64,000 nucleotides of DNA from Austropuccinia psidii. Its lineage: Eukaryota > Basidiomycota > Pucciniomycetes > Pucciniales > Sphaerophragmiaceae. The notes beneath the pieces are model-generated. The model made no database searches, was not told where the DNA came from, and worked only from the letters and a program-made list of their open reading frames with translations. The position numbers and the translations under genes were made by a program. Where the stretch lies: positions 33,284,409 to 33,348,408 of the forward strand of contig JALGQZ010000009.1 in assembly GCA_023105745.1 (NCBI GenBank). The letters run 5' to 3'. Positions 10,605 through 19,789 of the stretch are shown here, piece after piece. How positions within the stretch are numbered: the first letter of the stretch is position 1; each line of letters opens with the position of its first letter.

Positions 10605-11911
10605 AATTTCATTGATTTTTGCTTTTTTAAGGCAATTATTGGCTACGTGTCTAATACATCCACATTTGTGGCATTTTCTTTGCTCATTACTGCTGGATGT
10701 ATTGGGATTGAAAGCTTACTTTGGTTTATCTTTTTTGATAAATGGCTTATCTGGACTTTTGGTGTCCAATTTTTTCCAAGTTCTGCCAATTTTTGTCTTT
10801 GTCACTATGTCTTCTAGTGAATTGATATAATCTTCTGTGGAGAATGGTTCTATGAACCTTCTTCTCAGGGCATGCTCCAATTCTCCTCCGCATTTCTTAA
10901 GTATTTCCATGTATACCATTTTTTGTGACATTTCTGGGTACAGTGCATTTAATCTTTCAGCTTGTTTTAAGAACCAAGTCAAAGGTTTTTCTTTTTCTGG
11001 GTAAAAGAAGCAGTTTTAAAATGCATTTTCTATTTTGTACCTCCAGGCATCATTAGCCCACTTGGTTATTATTTCTTGTTTCCACCAAGACCAGGTATTT
11101 TTTACATTTGTTTGCCTTATGCCATAATATCATCTTTTTGCATATTTCTTAAATAGTGAGTGTAATCTGGAAGTGATAAATTCATCTGGCATGGCATAAT
11201 CTTTTTGTAACATGTCAATTGTTTCAATAAATGATATATGGTCATATTCACTTTCTCCTGTGAATGTTGGCCATTCTTTTAATTGAGGTGCTTCCTTAAT
11301 TAAGACTTGGCTATTGTCTTGGTGACTAAAGTCTGTTATGAATGGATTTGTTAATTCCTCTTTTGGTTTAACAGGGCTTCTTATGTGAGAAAATGGGGTT
11401 GATAACTTTGGAATATTTGAGTTAGCCTCATTAATTTTATCCATTTTTTCAGTAATAAGCCTTATTTCATTTTGAATATCATCTTTCAGATGCATTCTTG
11501 CTTCATCACTTTTTTCCACATGGTCTAAAAGTAACTTTTGGTGTGATGAAGTCTTTTCTTCATATGTTTCTACAGAAATGGTTAATTTGTTCAATTTTTC
11601 TGTAAGATTATCAATCCTCAGGTCAAAATTGATTGTCAAAGTTTTATCTTTGATATCTTTCTGTATTTATAAAATTCTTGTTTTCCTTGTATTAATTTCT
11701 GAGTATTGTCAATTAAAAACCTTGGTTTGTTATTTTGAACAATAAGTTTAATGTTGTCAATTTCTTTTTTTGTTTTGTACCACAATTTTTGTTAAAGAAG
11801 ATAAATTATTGTATATTTCTTGTAATGATAATGAACTATTTTTAATTTCTTTTAGAGGTAATATACTATTTTTAATCTCTGTTTAAGTATTTACAACATC
11901 TGGGGACAAGG
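10605..11911 (-). pseudogene. Element A gag: coiled coil, capsid-like region and CCHC knuckle
   Basis: Several frames on the minus strand together cover gag. 11130-11639 holds the coiled-coil stretch (NLTEKLNKLTISVETYEEKTSSHQ is its start) and the capsid-like WPTFTGE(S)EYDHISFIETIDML block. 10716-10982 holds [20 protein letters not shown] and the [11 protein letters not shown] region. The zinc knuckle CHKCGCIRHVANNC (CX2CX4HX4C) lies at 10632-10673 with all four ligands intact. Stops and shifts occur at about 11640-11900 and around 10990-11130. In the intact family this would be the structural protein that packages the RNA. Confidence 0.82.
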
Positions 11912-12358
11912 TTATTTATTTGGGAAATGAGGTTGTCTCATTCTTTCCTCCTCCTTGTCCTTTAATTGCATCAAGGTTCTGGCCATGTTGAAGACATTGT
12001 ACATGGCATCTTTTTGGATTTTTGGAATCCTGTAGCTTGTGGAATATGGTTTTCTCCAGTTCTTTTTCTTGTTCTTCTTCCCTTCATGGGGAAGTGGGTT
12101 GGCTTGGGGCTTGCTGGTAGAAACTACTGGGGCTTCTTCCTTGGTTGGCTCCTTCCTTTTGGCATGGTACTCCTTGATCTTTTTGATTTGAGGTTTGGAT
12201 GATAGTGGATTCCATCCATTGGAGTATCTCACTATTTCCTCCTCTTTGAGGAACTTTTTGAGGATGTGCCAGGAGTTAATCACTCCTTGGTGTATTTGTG
12301 GCAGCATTTCCCAGTCCTTGTCCTTGTACACTGTGTAGTACTGCTTGTACTGGCTCAT
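11912..12358 (-). CDS. Element A inner gag-region ORF in the +1 frame (148 aa)
   Basis: An uninterrupted 148-codon ORF starting MSQYKQYYTVYKDKDWEM and ending RMRQPHFPNK. It includes GWNPLSSKPQIKK and a YRIPKIQKDAMYNVFNMARTLM block. Its frame is +1 relative to the gag N-terminal piece at 12394-12603. The exact counterpart in element F (59381-59827) has the same length. Of 32 differences I counted by eye between the two, 23 are at third positions of this frame, so this frame has been under protein-level constraint. The stop is preceded by a phased CCCAAAT (11918-11924), a possible -1 slippage site into the main gag frame. Function unknown; probably the N-terminal half of the real gag protein. 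Confidence 0.72.
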   Translation of the reverse strand: MSQYKQYYTVYKDKDWEMLPQIHQGVINSWHILKKFLKEEEIVRYSNGWNPLSSKPQIKKIKEYHAKRKEPTKEEAPVVSTSKPQANPLPHEGKKNKKKNWRKPYSTSYRIPKIQKDAMYNVFNMARTLMQLKDKEEERMRQPHFPNK

Positions 12359-12393
12359 GTAAATGTCTATCTGAGCCCTCTGAATGTGATTTT

Positions 12394-12603
12394 ACCTGTT
12401 TGAGTTACTCATACTTAGTTCTAACTCTGGTTCAGATATCATGGGAATTTCTGGGACTTGCCTTTGAGATAAGGCACTTCCTTGTGTGGATTCTGTTCCA
12501 CTGGGGATATTGCCCTTTCTTTTCCCTTTTGAGGGATCAATTCTACCTCTGAGTCCAGCTCCATCTGATTGGATGGAGTATTGGGAGCCTCTTCTGGTAG
12601 TCA
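12394..12603 (-). pseudogene. Element A gag N-terminal piece
   Basis: ATG at 12603-12601 opens MTTRRGSQYSIQSDGAGLRG..., a basic Ser/Gly-rich segment of about 70 codons ending at a TAA right after NSNR. Compared with F, a single c is missing in the tacaaatc stretch. This both creates the TAA and brings this piece into the same frame as the 148-codon ORF, so in A the two would be one frame apart from that stop. Most F/A differences here fall on third positions of this frame (7 of 11 by eye), supporting it as coding. An upstream in-frame ATG at 12679 exists only in this copy and I do not favour it. Confidence 0.7.
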
Positions 12604-12650
12604 TAATTTGAGAAATAAGAAATAAGAAGATTTCAGGACAATAATTCTTC

Positions 12651-12830
12651 TTATGGCAGTTTATGAAAGAGGTACTCATCTTCAGAGTCCTGAATAGTGG
12701 GTCCTGGAAAGTCTAATTTATTAGCTTTCTTTTTCTTAGTTACAGTTGGCGTTGGAGAGCTTGGGCAAGCTTCTTCCACCAATATTTCAACAGTGGCTTG
12801 ATTGTCCTCTGTTGGATTATCTTCAAACAC
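12651..12830 (-). CDS. Element A leader ORF upstream of gag ('ORF0'), 60 codons
   Basis: An uninterrupted 59-residue frame on the minus strand (FEDNPTEDNQATVEILVEE...KKKKANKLDFPGPTIQDSEDEYL) lies between the primer-binding site and gag. It has acidic ends and a central Lys cluster resembling a nuclear localisation signal. There is no ATG; the frame opens at a GTG just after an AG dinucleotide. Copies of near-identical length occur at the same place in B (19058-19249) and F (58907-59086). In A versus F about 15 of 24 differences fall on third codon positions. No known family is recognised. Its start codon is probably supplied by an upstream exon. Confidence 0.55.
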   Translation of the reverse strand: MFEDNPTEDNQATVEILVEEACPSSPTPTVTKKKKANKLDFPGPTIQDSEDEYLFHKLP

Positions 12831-13218
12831 TTGCTTTTATATCTTTGAGTGAATGAAATGAATAAAGAAATGAAAAAAAAAGAATAATAACAACTTTTTT
12901 TATTGGTTTTTTAATATTTTTTGTTATTTTTATGTTTTTATTTTTTAAAGAATAAAATGAAAATGAATATGATTCTATTATGAAATTCATTTATAGTATA
13001 AAATCATTTTTAATTTATAAAATATCTCTTTTAATCACTAGAGTCACTCAAAGAAAGTTCTTGCAAGCCTAAGGATGTGAAAAATCACATGTAAGACAGT
13101 ACAATTGCTTTTCAAATGCCTCAATAGCTTTTGAAATAAATAAATATAAAATTATAATAGTTATAATTTATTATTGGATAAACTCAATTAGAATCTTTTT
13201 AAAGGTCTTTAAAGTAAA
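12831..13218 (-). other. Element A 5' untranslated leader
   Basis: AT-rich non-coding sequence between the primer-binding site and the leader ORF. It is collinear with 18590-19057 and 58429-58906 and includes a shared ttgaggcattt...cacatccttag...tttgagtgactctagt block. Confidence 0.7.
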
Positions 13219-13236
13219 TATCATGGCCAGGCCCCC
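13219..13236 (-). promoter_or_regulatory. Primer-binding site of element A
   Basis: On the minus strand TGGGGGCCTGGCCATGAT starts 2 nt inside the 5' LTR. It resembles the tRNA-Pro-type sites that begin TGGGGGC. The first 13 nt are identical in the A, B and F sites. Confidence 0.75.
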
Positions 13237-13916
13237 AAATTTAAGGTCTGACTATGAAACAATAAGTAAAAACTACTAATATTTTACTTATTGTACTCTG
13301 AATGTCCTTATAAATAAAGTTTATAAGATAAAAATAATTAGAATAATAAAGAATTATTATAAATAAGGCATAAAAATAATTATATTATAAAAAAATAATA
13401 TAATAAATAAATATATTAATATATAATAATCAATATATTTAAAAGAACTTTATTATTGTTACCAGCAAATAATAAAGGCATAGAAAATTGTTTCTTATTG
13501 ATAAAAAACAATTGATGACAATAATATTACCAATATTAAAGTTATAAATCAATATAAATACTATTTATATTAACTAAAGAATTCTCAAAGCAATAATAAA
13601 GAGAAAATAACCTACTTTTAATACTTATTATAGTAATATTGAATAATTTTACGCCAAATAATATAAATACAACTTATTTAGATTGTATTTACAATAAAAA
13701 AATAAGAGAAATTACAAATATTCTTGATTTTATGTGGATTTTGAGATTTTTAAGAGAATTATAACAAAACAGCAAAACAATTGAATTAATCACGTCAAAA
13801 ATGATGATTATAACAAATATTATGTTTGGTCTATACTAGTATAAAAGATTTTTACCTTTGGTTTAATCATTTTAATGTTTTGATGTGTCTCAGGGGAAAA
13901 TAGAGTAAAAAGAGCT

Positions 13917-13926
13917 CTATTTATAG
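13917..13926 (-). promoter_or_regulatory. TATA box of element A 5' LTR
   Basis: CTATAAATAG on the minus strand, followed by a short conserved AGAGCTCTTT and a pyrimidine-rich CCCTGAGAC segment where the transcript probably starts. The same box occurs in every L1 LTR of the window. Confidence 0.6.
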
Positions 13927-14140
13927 TAAATACCTCCCTTATAGAGTCCAGTAGGCTTCTAGTAGAAGTTTAATGATGGTATCCACTGCAAATGATCAGT
14001 ATTTAAGGTTGAGTGAGGATTATGTCATGATCAAACCATCTTATCTCATTATTACACCATTATTTAGAGTTATCACTATAACTCTAAGTTTGATGACATC
14101 ATAGGCTTGGCAGAAGCCTAAAATCTGTGGATTTTAATAT

Positions 14141-14220
14141 TATTAATCATATTTTAATAGTATTAATCATATTTTAATAGTATTAATCATATTTTAATAG
14201 TATTAATCATATTTTAATAG
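14141..14220. repeat. 20-bp tandem array, four perfect copies, inside the A 5' LTR
   Basis: The unit tattaatcatattttaatag is repeated perfectly at 14141, 14161, 14181 and 14201. The 3' LTR of the same element has only one diverged unit at about 5660-5700. Confidence 0.95.
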
Positions 14221-15214
14221 TATTAACCAGTTTTATCACTTATATAACTGTTAAGCATAAAATAAGATTACAGTGAGTGATTATAAATGATCAGATTTAA
14301 GCTTAAACTTTGATTAATAGTAACTTTTAAGTTATAAATGCTAAAGCTATTATGAGAGTGAATTCCAATAGCTTGGCATGTCCTCATTAAGCTGCCAAGA
14401 GCATTTAATTACATCATCAAAACTCTTTTTTTGATGATTTTTCTTGTAACTCATCCTTTCTGTTGGAATTTAATATTTTAAGCTTCAAGCCATGGTTCCA
14501 AGGGGTTATACCTTGAATATTATAATAGAAATTATGTCATTCTTCATGTATGAACTAGTAGAATCTGACTGTCTACTTTTCTTTAAGTTTGGACCACTTT
14601 CACAACAATGTGGTCAACAGCTCCATTGATTTTATTCAATAATCCATTACAAGTTTTAACCTTGTTTATAGCTTGTGAAATAAAGTTCATATATGTGTTC
14701 TTAAAGTAATTACTTTGTAAATTTATCTTTGGCTTATATCTCTATCTTGTATATTTCAAGAGATATTAGCTAAAAACCATGAATATATGCATTGACCAAA
14801 AAGTGCATATATTCAGCTTAATTCCTTAAGTATTTACTTTAGAGAATAGCTTGATAATTGCTTTATATGTGGATATTTATAGAGAATTCAATGTTACAGC
14901 TTATTTTACACGTTGTTTCATTGGCTTCTGAGTTAAATAAGGTTTTATACCTTTTTTAAGGTATTATTACTTATACTTCAGTTATTATTGGCTTTTCAGA
15001 TATTCCATAAAAATGAAATATGTGAATTTTACCATGGGGAATCTAATGGGGTAGTTTATTTCACATCCTTACTCATCAGAATTTTAGTTAATTCAGATTT
15101 TGTACTTATTTATGGCATTTTTACTAGTCTTTGAGATAATTATTATAAGTATAATTATTACAGAAATTTTGCTGTGACCTTTTTGGATATGTGGTCATAT
15201 CTCAAAGGCTCACA

Positions 15215-15594
15215 AGATTCTTCTTTAAAATATTTATAGAAATACATAGTAATAAAAAGAGAAATGATATGAAACAAACACAAAAAAATGTTCCATTCCA
15301 ATAATGATAAATCACATGGTTCCAACCAAAAAATAATTAACTAAATAATGATTTGTGGGTAATATAGAGTTTATTTTCCTAAAAAAAACACTTGTACTTT
15401 ATTTATCAGGAGTAAAATGAAAATTTTACTACTAAATATTTTCATTGATGGTGGAGGTTTGAGAAAAAAAAAGAATGGAATCATTTTTCTGGCTTGATTG
15501 AAGATTGATTCTGAACCACACAATTTGAGGTTGAATTTCTTAAACAGGTTTAAATGAAAAATAACATTCCCTCCCTCCAAAAAAGGCTCATCAT
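15215..15594. other. Flank of element A, no gene seen
   Basis: AT-rich flank. A minus-strand ORF covering 15371-15664 has no recognisable domain apart from its overlap with the integrase-tail remnant. Confidence 0.4.
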
Positions 15595-15935
15595 TGATGA
15601 GAATTTTCAGCCCTCCTAGAGGCTCTGAATATTCTGAAGTTGAATTCATCATATGGTGTTTCATATTCTGCTAATCATTTGTCTTTATCCATTGTCTGGT
15701 TCTTGAAGCTGACCCAGTACTGTCTATGGTCTCTTACATTGAGTATGATTTCTTTACTGGGACAGGGGAGTCTCCCACTTCCACTTTTTCCTGTGGGGTA
15801 TGAGTCTTGTTCCTGGAGGGGAACATATTCTCTACAGTCTGGTGGTAAGGTTTGACAAAGCTCACTGGGAACAAGGGGAACACTTTGAGTAGAGAGTTTT
15901 TTTTTGTGGTATCACCATTGGCAAAATGAAACAAT
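15595..15935 (-). pseudogene. Integrase C-terminal (chromodomain-like) tail of another Ty3/gypsy family
   Basis: Two minus-strand frames joined by a shift read SFVKPYHQT..NMFPSRNKTHTPQEKVEVGDSP, then HRQYWVSFKNQT.DKDK, then EFNFRIFRASRRAE. This is the order of the integrase tail (HPVFHVSLVKPYHQT, linker, YLVRFKNQ chromodomain-like strand, LRRFRASRR) that I know from other rust chromoviruses, and it differs from the tails of A to F. A stop replaces the conserved Trp after DKDK. Nothing upstream of it is readable, so it is an isolated fragment. Confidence 0.65.
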
Positions 15936-16677
15936 TTTAGAGCAGGTTTCTTCAGAACTTAGGTTGGACTCAGAGACCTGCTTCCACATTAGGTCTCAAC
16001 TTGCATGCCACTTTATTTCAGCCTTAATCTATGTCAAGTTTATACTTGCATTCAACCACCAACATAGAAGCTGCTCCCATTTGGATTTTGGTTCATTGAT
16101 GACAACTCTGGACACCTTTTGTAGTGATAAGGCGATGGCTCCAGTTTGTTAGTGTGACATGTGCATTCAAGCTCTGAGCCATCTGAGTGATATTTAGATG
16201 TGCTTTAGACTCTTACCAGTTAGAGTCCTTTCATATTAGCACAAAACTTTGAGTTGGAGAAAGTAAGCATAGCTGATTATTGATTTTGCATTTTTTTAAA
16301 AAGGAAAGCTGGCTTAGATTGACAAAGAATTGAAAACCAACAAAATTTCAATAAAAATACTTTAAACCCACTTGATTGGAAAGTTTTCCTGCTGCATTTT
16401 TTTCTTCAAAAAATTTCAGTTTTAAAAGATCAAAATCATAAATTTATAATAAGTTATTCCATGATATACCAAACTGAAGCTTTGCGGATTTTTGTACAGT
16501 ATATCTAAGAAAATAATTTTTCACAACCATATGGAAATTTCGTTTGGAACATCACCATTTATACCACAAAGAAAGCACAAAAATTAAAAAATGCTATTTC
16601 CCAAAACTGGAAAATTACTTATTAATGAAGCTGAAAATTTTCTCTACCTTGAAAAGAGGCCTTAAAGAGCTTATTAC
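15936..16677. other. Unassigned sequence left of element B
   Basis: Slightly less AT-rich at 15936-16250, possibly more of the same dead retroelement, then AT-rich. No domain, RNA or clear repeat seen. Confidence 0.4.
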
Positions 16678-18569
16678 CTTAAGCCTCTGAAATATAACCA
16701 CATATACAAACAAGGTCACAAGAAAACTTTACAATAATTATTCTTTTAAAATAATTATCTCAAAATAAATGAACATGTCATAAATAGGCATAAATTATTA
16801 ATTAACTTAGACTCTAATGAGTACAAATGTGAAATAAATTACACCATTGCATTCCTCATGATAAAATACACATATATCACTTTTATGGAATATCTGTAAA
16901 GTCAATAATTAATGAATAATAAGTAAAAATGCCATAAAAAAGACATAAATTCTTGTTTATCTCAGAGAAAAATGAAACAAAATGTGAAGGAAATTTTACC
17001 ACTGGATTCTCCATGAAAGACTATAAATATAACATTTTTGTTTCATATTTGGCAATTCAATATTTAAGGAAATAACCTGAATATGTGCACTTTTATAGTC
17101 AGTGCGTATATTCATGGTTTTTAGCTCATATCTCTTAAAATACACATGAGGGAGAGTTGAACCAAAAAAAAGATACCACGTACTTACTGTAGGAATACAG
17201 ATATAGAATTCATTTGACAAGGTATAAATAAGGTTATAACTTGTAAGGGTTTATTGAATAAAATTGCTATAGCTGTTGACAATTTGGTTGTTAAAGTAGT
17301 CAAAACTTAAAGCAAAGTTAATATCCAGGTTCTACTAGTTTATAAGTGAGTAATTATGTTCTTTTGTGATTATATTCAAGGTAAAACCCCTTGGAATCAT
17401 GGTTTGAAGTTCAAAATAGTGCATTTCAACAGAAAAGATGCGTTACAAGAAAAATCATCAAAAATAGAGTTTTGCTAGTGTAATGAATTTTTCTTGGAAT
17501 ATTAATCATGAAATATTAAGCTATAACAATCAACTATCCAATTGGCTGTAAAATGTATAACTTGAAAGTTATTAATGATCAAAGTTTAAGATTAAAATTG
17601 ATCATTTATGATCACTCAACATAATCTTATTTTAAGTTTAACATTTATATAAGTGATAAAACTGGTGAATACTATTAGATTATGATTAATAATGATAAAC
17701 TCCAAGAATTTTAGGCTTCTGCCAAGCCTATGATGTTATCAAACTTAGAGTCATAGTGATAACTCTAAATAATGGTGTAATAATGAGGTAAGATGGTTTA
17801 ATTATGACATAATCATCACTAAACCTTAAAATAATAATCCATTCCAGTGCATACCATCATTACACGTCTACTAGAAGCCTTTTGGACTATAGGAGGGAAG
17901 AATTTACTATAAATAGAGCTCTTTCTACTCTATTTCCCCCTCAGATGCATCAAAAACATTAAAACATGAAATTGAAAGGTAATTTTTTTAGTCTTTATAT
18001 AGAAGTTTCTTATATTATTGAAGAACAAAGATTATCTTAATTATAATCACCAATCTTGATGTGATTACATCACATTCTTAATTTTCTTTGTTAAAATTCT
18101 CTCTAAAACTCTAAATCCATGTAAAACCAAGAATACTTGTAATTTCTTTTGTTTTTACTTTCTTTGGCATACATTAATCCAAGATTATTATATTCAGCAT
18201 TGAAAGTAGTTTTGTTTCACTCATTATAATATCCTTTCTCTATTATTATCCTTGATAATTCTTTTATTAATATAAATAGTATTTATATTAATATATAATG
18301 TTAATATCACTAATACTATTGTTATAAATTGTTTTTATTATTAAATAACAATTTCTTACACATTTAGTATTTGTTTTAAACAATGATATATATTCATAAA
18401 TATATTAATATATTTATTCAATAATATAATTATTTTACACCATTATTGTAATAATTCTTTATTATTATGATTATTATTATCTCATTCTTTTAGATTTATG
18501 AGGACATTCATATTAAAATAAGTTAAATATTTGTAATATCCTCTTATTGTTTCATAGTCAAGCCTTACA
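16678..18569 (+). repeat. 5' LTR of element B (L1 family)
   Basis: About 1.9 kb ending in AGCCTTACA, followed 2 nt later by the primer-binding site. The TATA box CTATAAATAG lies at 17907-17916. The first eight bases are decayed, so the left edge is approximate. Confidence 0.85.
17907..17916 (+). promoter_or_regulatory. TATA box of element B 5' LTR
   Basis: CTATAAATAG followed by AGAGCTCTTTC and a CCCCCTCAGA pyrimidine run, as in the other L1 LTRs. A possible 5' splice site (GAAAG then GTAAT) lies 62 nt downstream at 17979, preceded by an ATG at 17966. Confidence 0.6.
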
Positions 18570-18571
18570 TT

Positions 18572-18589
18572 TGGGGGCCTGGCCTTGAT
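18572..18589 (+). promoter_or_regulatory. Primer-binding site of element B
   Basis: TGGGGGCCTGGCCTTGAT, 2 nt after the LTR end at 18569. Confidence 0.75.
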
Positions 18590-19057
18590 ATTTACTTAAA
18601 AGACCTTAAAAAAGATTCAAATTGGGCTTATCCAATAATAAATTATATTTATAATTATAAAATTATATAATCATTTTATATTTATTGATTTTCAAAGCTA
18701 TTGAGGCATTTGCAAAGCAACTGTCCTGTTCTAAATGTGGTTTTTCACATCCTTAGACTTGCAAGAATTTTCTTTGAGTGACTCTAGTTATTAAAAAAGC
18801 TATTTATAAATTAAAAATTAATTTATATTAGAACTTAATTTTAAAACAAAGAATCATCTTAATTTTTTATTTCATTCTTTAAAAAGAAAATTTAAAAAAT
18901 AATAAAAAATAAAAAACCAATGAAAAGATATTTTTATTCCTTTTTATTCATTTTATTTATTTAAAGTTATTAAAGCAATTTTTCCATGGAAATTGTCATA
19001 TATTCTCAAAAATAAGAGTTTTTTGGAAAAAAGACTTATATTTATTTCACTTTTTGA

Positions 19058-19249
19058 GTGTTTTCAGAAAGCCTTACAGAGGACAATCAAACCACTGTTG
19101 AGAGATTGGTAGAAGAAGATTTTCCAAGTTCTCCAACACCTGTTATCAATAAGAAAAGGAAAGCTAAGAAATTAATCTTTCCAGGACACACTATTGAGGA
19201 TTCTGAAGATGAGTACCTCTCTTTAAATTGCCATAAAAAGAATTTTTAG
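19058..19249 (+). CDS. Element B leader ORF ('ORF0'), 63 residues
   Basis: An uninterrupted frame opening at GTG after ttttgAG: acidic SESLTEDNQTTVERLVEE, then NKKRKAKK (basic cluster), then HTIEDSEDEYL. It is the counterpart of 12651-12830 and 58907-59086. No in-frame ATG precedes it in the genomic sequence. If an intron from 17979 to 19058 were removed, the ATG at 17966 would read MKLK and join this frame exactly. Function unknown; the charge pattern suggests a small nuclear or RNA-binding accessory protein, which is speculation. Confidence 0.5.
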   Translation: MFSESLTEDNQTTVERLVEEDFPSSPTPVINKKRKAKKLIFPGHTIEDSEDEYLSLNCHKKNF

Positions 19250-19278
19250 TGTCCTGAAATCTTTTTATCTTCTCATTT

Positions 19279-19525
19279 ATGACTACTAAAACAGGATCTC
19301 AATACTCCATCCAATCAGATGGAGCTGGACTCAGAAGTAGAGTTGATCCCTCAAAAGGGAAAAGAAAGGGAAAAATCCCCAGTGAAACAGAATCCACACA
19401 AGGAAGTGCCATATCCCAAATGAAAGTACCAGAGATGCCCATAATATCTGAGCCACAGCTAGAAATAAGTATTAGTAACTCCAACAGATATAAATATTAT
19501 TCAGAGGGCTCAAATAGACATTTAT
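19279..19525 (+). pseudogene. Element B gag N-terminal piece
   Basis: ATG at 19279 opens MTTKTGSQYSIQSDGAGLRSR..., collinear with the N-terminal gag pieces of A and F. The frame stays open to 19779, but the stretch after about 19526 overlaps the +1 frame that I consider the constrained one. Confidence 0.65.
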
Positions 19526-19789
19526 ATGATCCAGTACAAACAGTATTACACAGTCTACAAGGACAAGGATTGGGAAATGTTGCCACAAATCCACCAAGGA
19601 GTGATGAAATCCTGGGAAAGCCTGAAAAAATTCCTCAAAGAGGAGGAAATAGGGAGATACTCCAATGGATGGAATCCACTATCATCCAAGCCTCAAATCA
19701 AAAACATAAGGGAGTACCATGCCCAAAAGAGGGAGGAAAGCAAGGAAGAAGCCCCAGTAGCTTCTACCAGCGGGCCTAAAGCCAACCAG
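19526..19789 (+). pseudogene. Element B inner +1-frame ORF, cut by a solo LTR
   Basis: Starts MIQYKQYYTVYKDKDWEM and runs through GWNPLSSKPQIKN until the insertion at 19790. It is the counterpart of the 148-codon ORFs in A and F. The rest of it resumes after the solo LTR at about 21698 (KKNKKNKYRKPYSPS type sequence) and would end near 21880. Most differences from F lie at third positions of this frame. Confidence 0.65.

Larger units (their letters stand above)
4744..15214 (-). mobile_element. Element A: full-length Ty3/gypsy (chromovirus-type) retrotransposon, L1 family
   Basis: Two long direct repeats (4744-6690 and 13239-15214), each reading TGTGAGCC...CCTTACA on the minus strand with slight decay, flank a minus-strand gag-pol interior of about 6.5 kb. 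Order from the 5' LTR: primer-binding site, small leader ORF, gag, protease, reverse transcriptase, RNase H, integrase with chromodomain-like tail, polypurine tract. The flanking pentamers are ggatt (4739-4743) and agatt (15215-15219), a target duplication with one mismatch. The LTRs are clearly similar over stretches compared by eye, so A looks younger than B. Coding capacity is lost through frameshifts, stops and catalytic substitutions. Confidence 0.92.
13239..15214 (-). repeat. 5' LTR of element A (L1 family)
   Basis: 1976 bp, collinear with the 3' LTR. It is longer partly because of the 20-bp tandem array at 14141-14220. Its inner end reads tttaagg where the family has tgtaagg. Confidence 0.92.

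Noticed and set aside
14141..14220. CRISPR-like array
   Set aside because: Direct head-to-tail repeats without spacers, inside a eukaryotic LTR.
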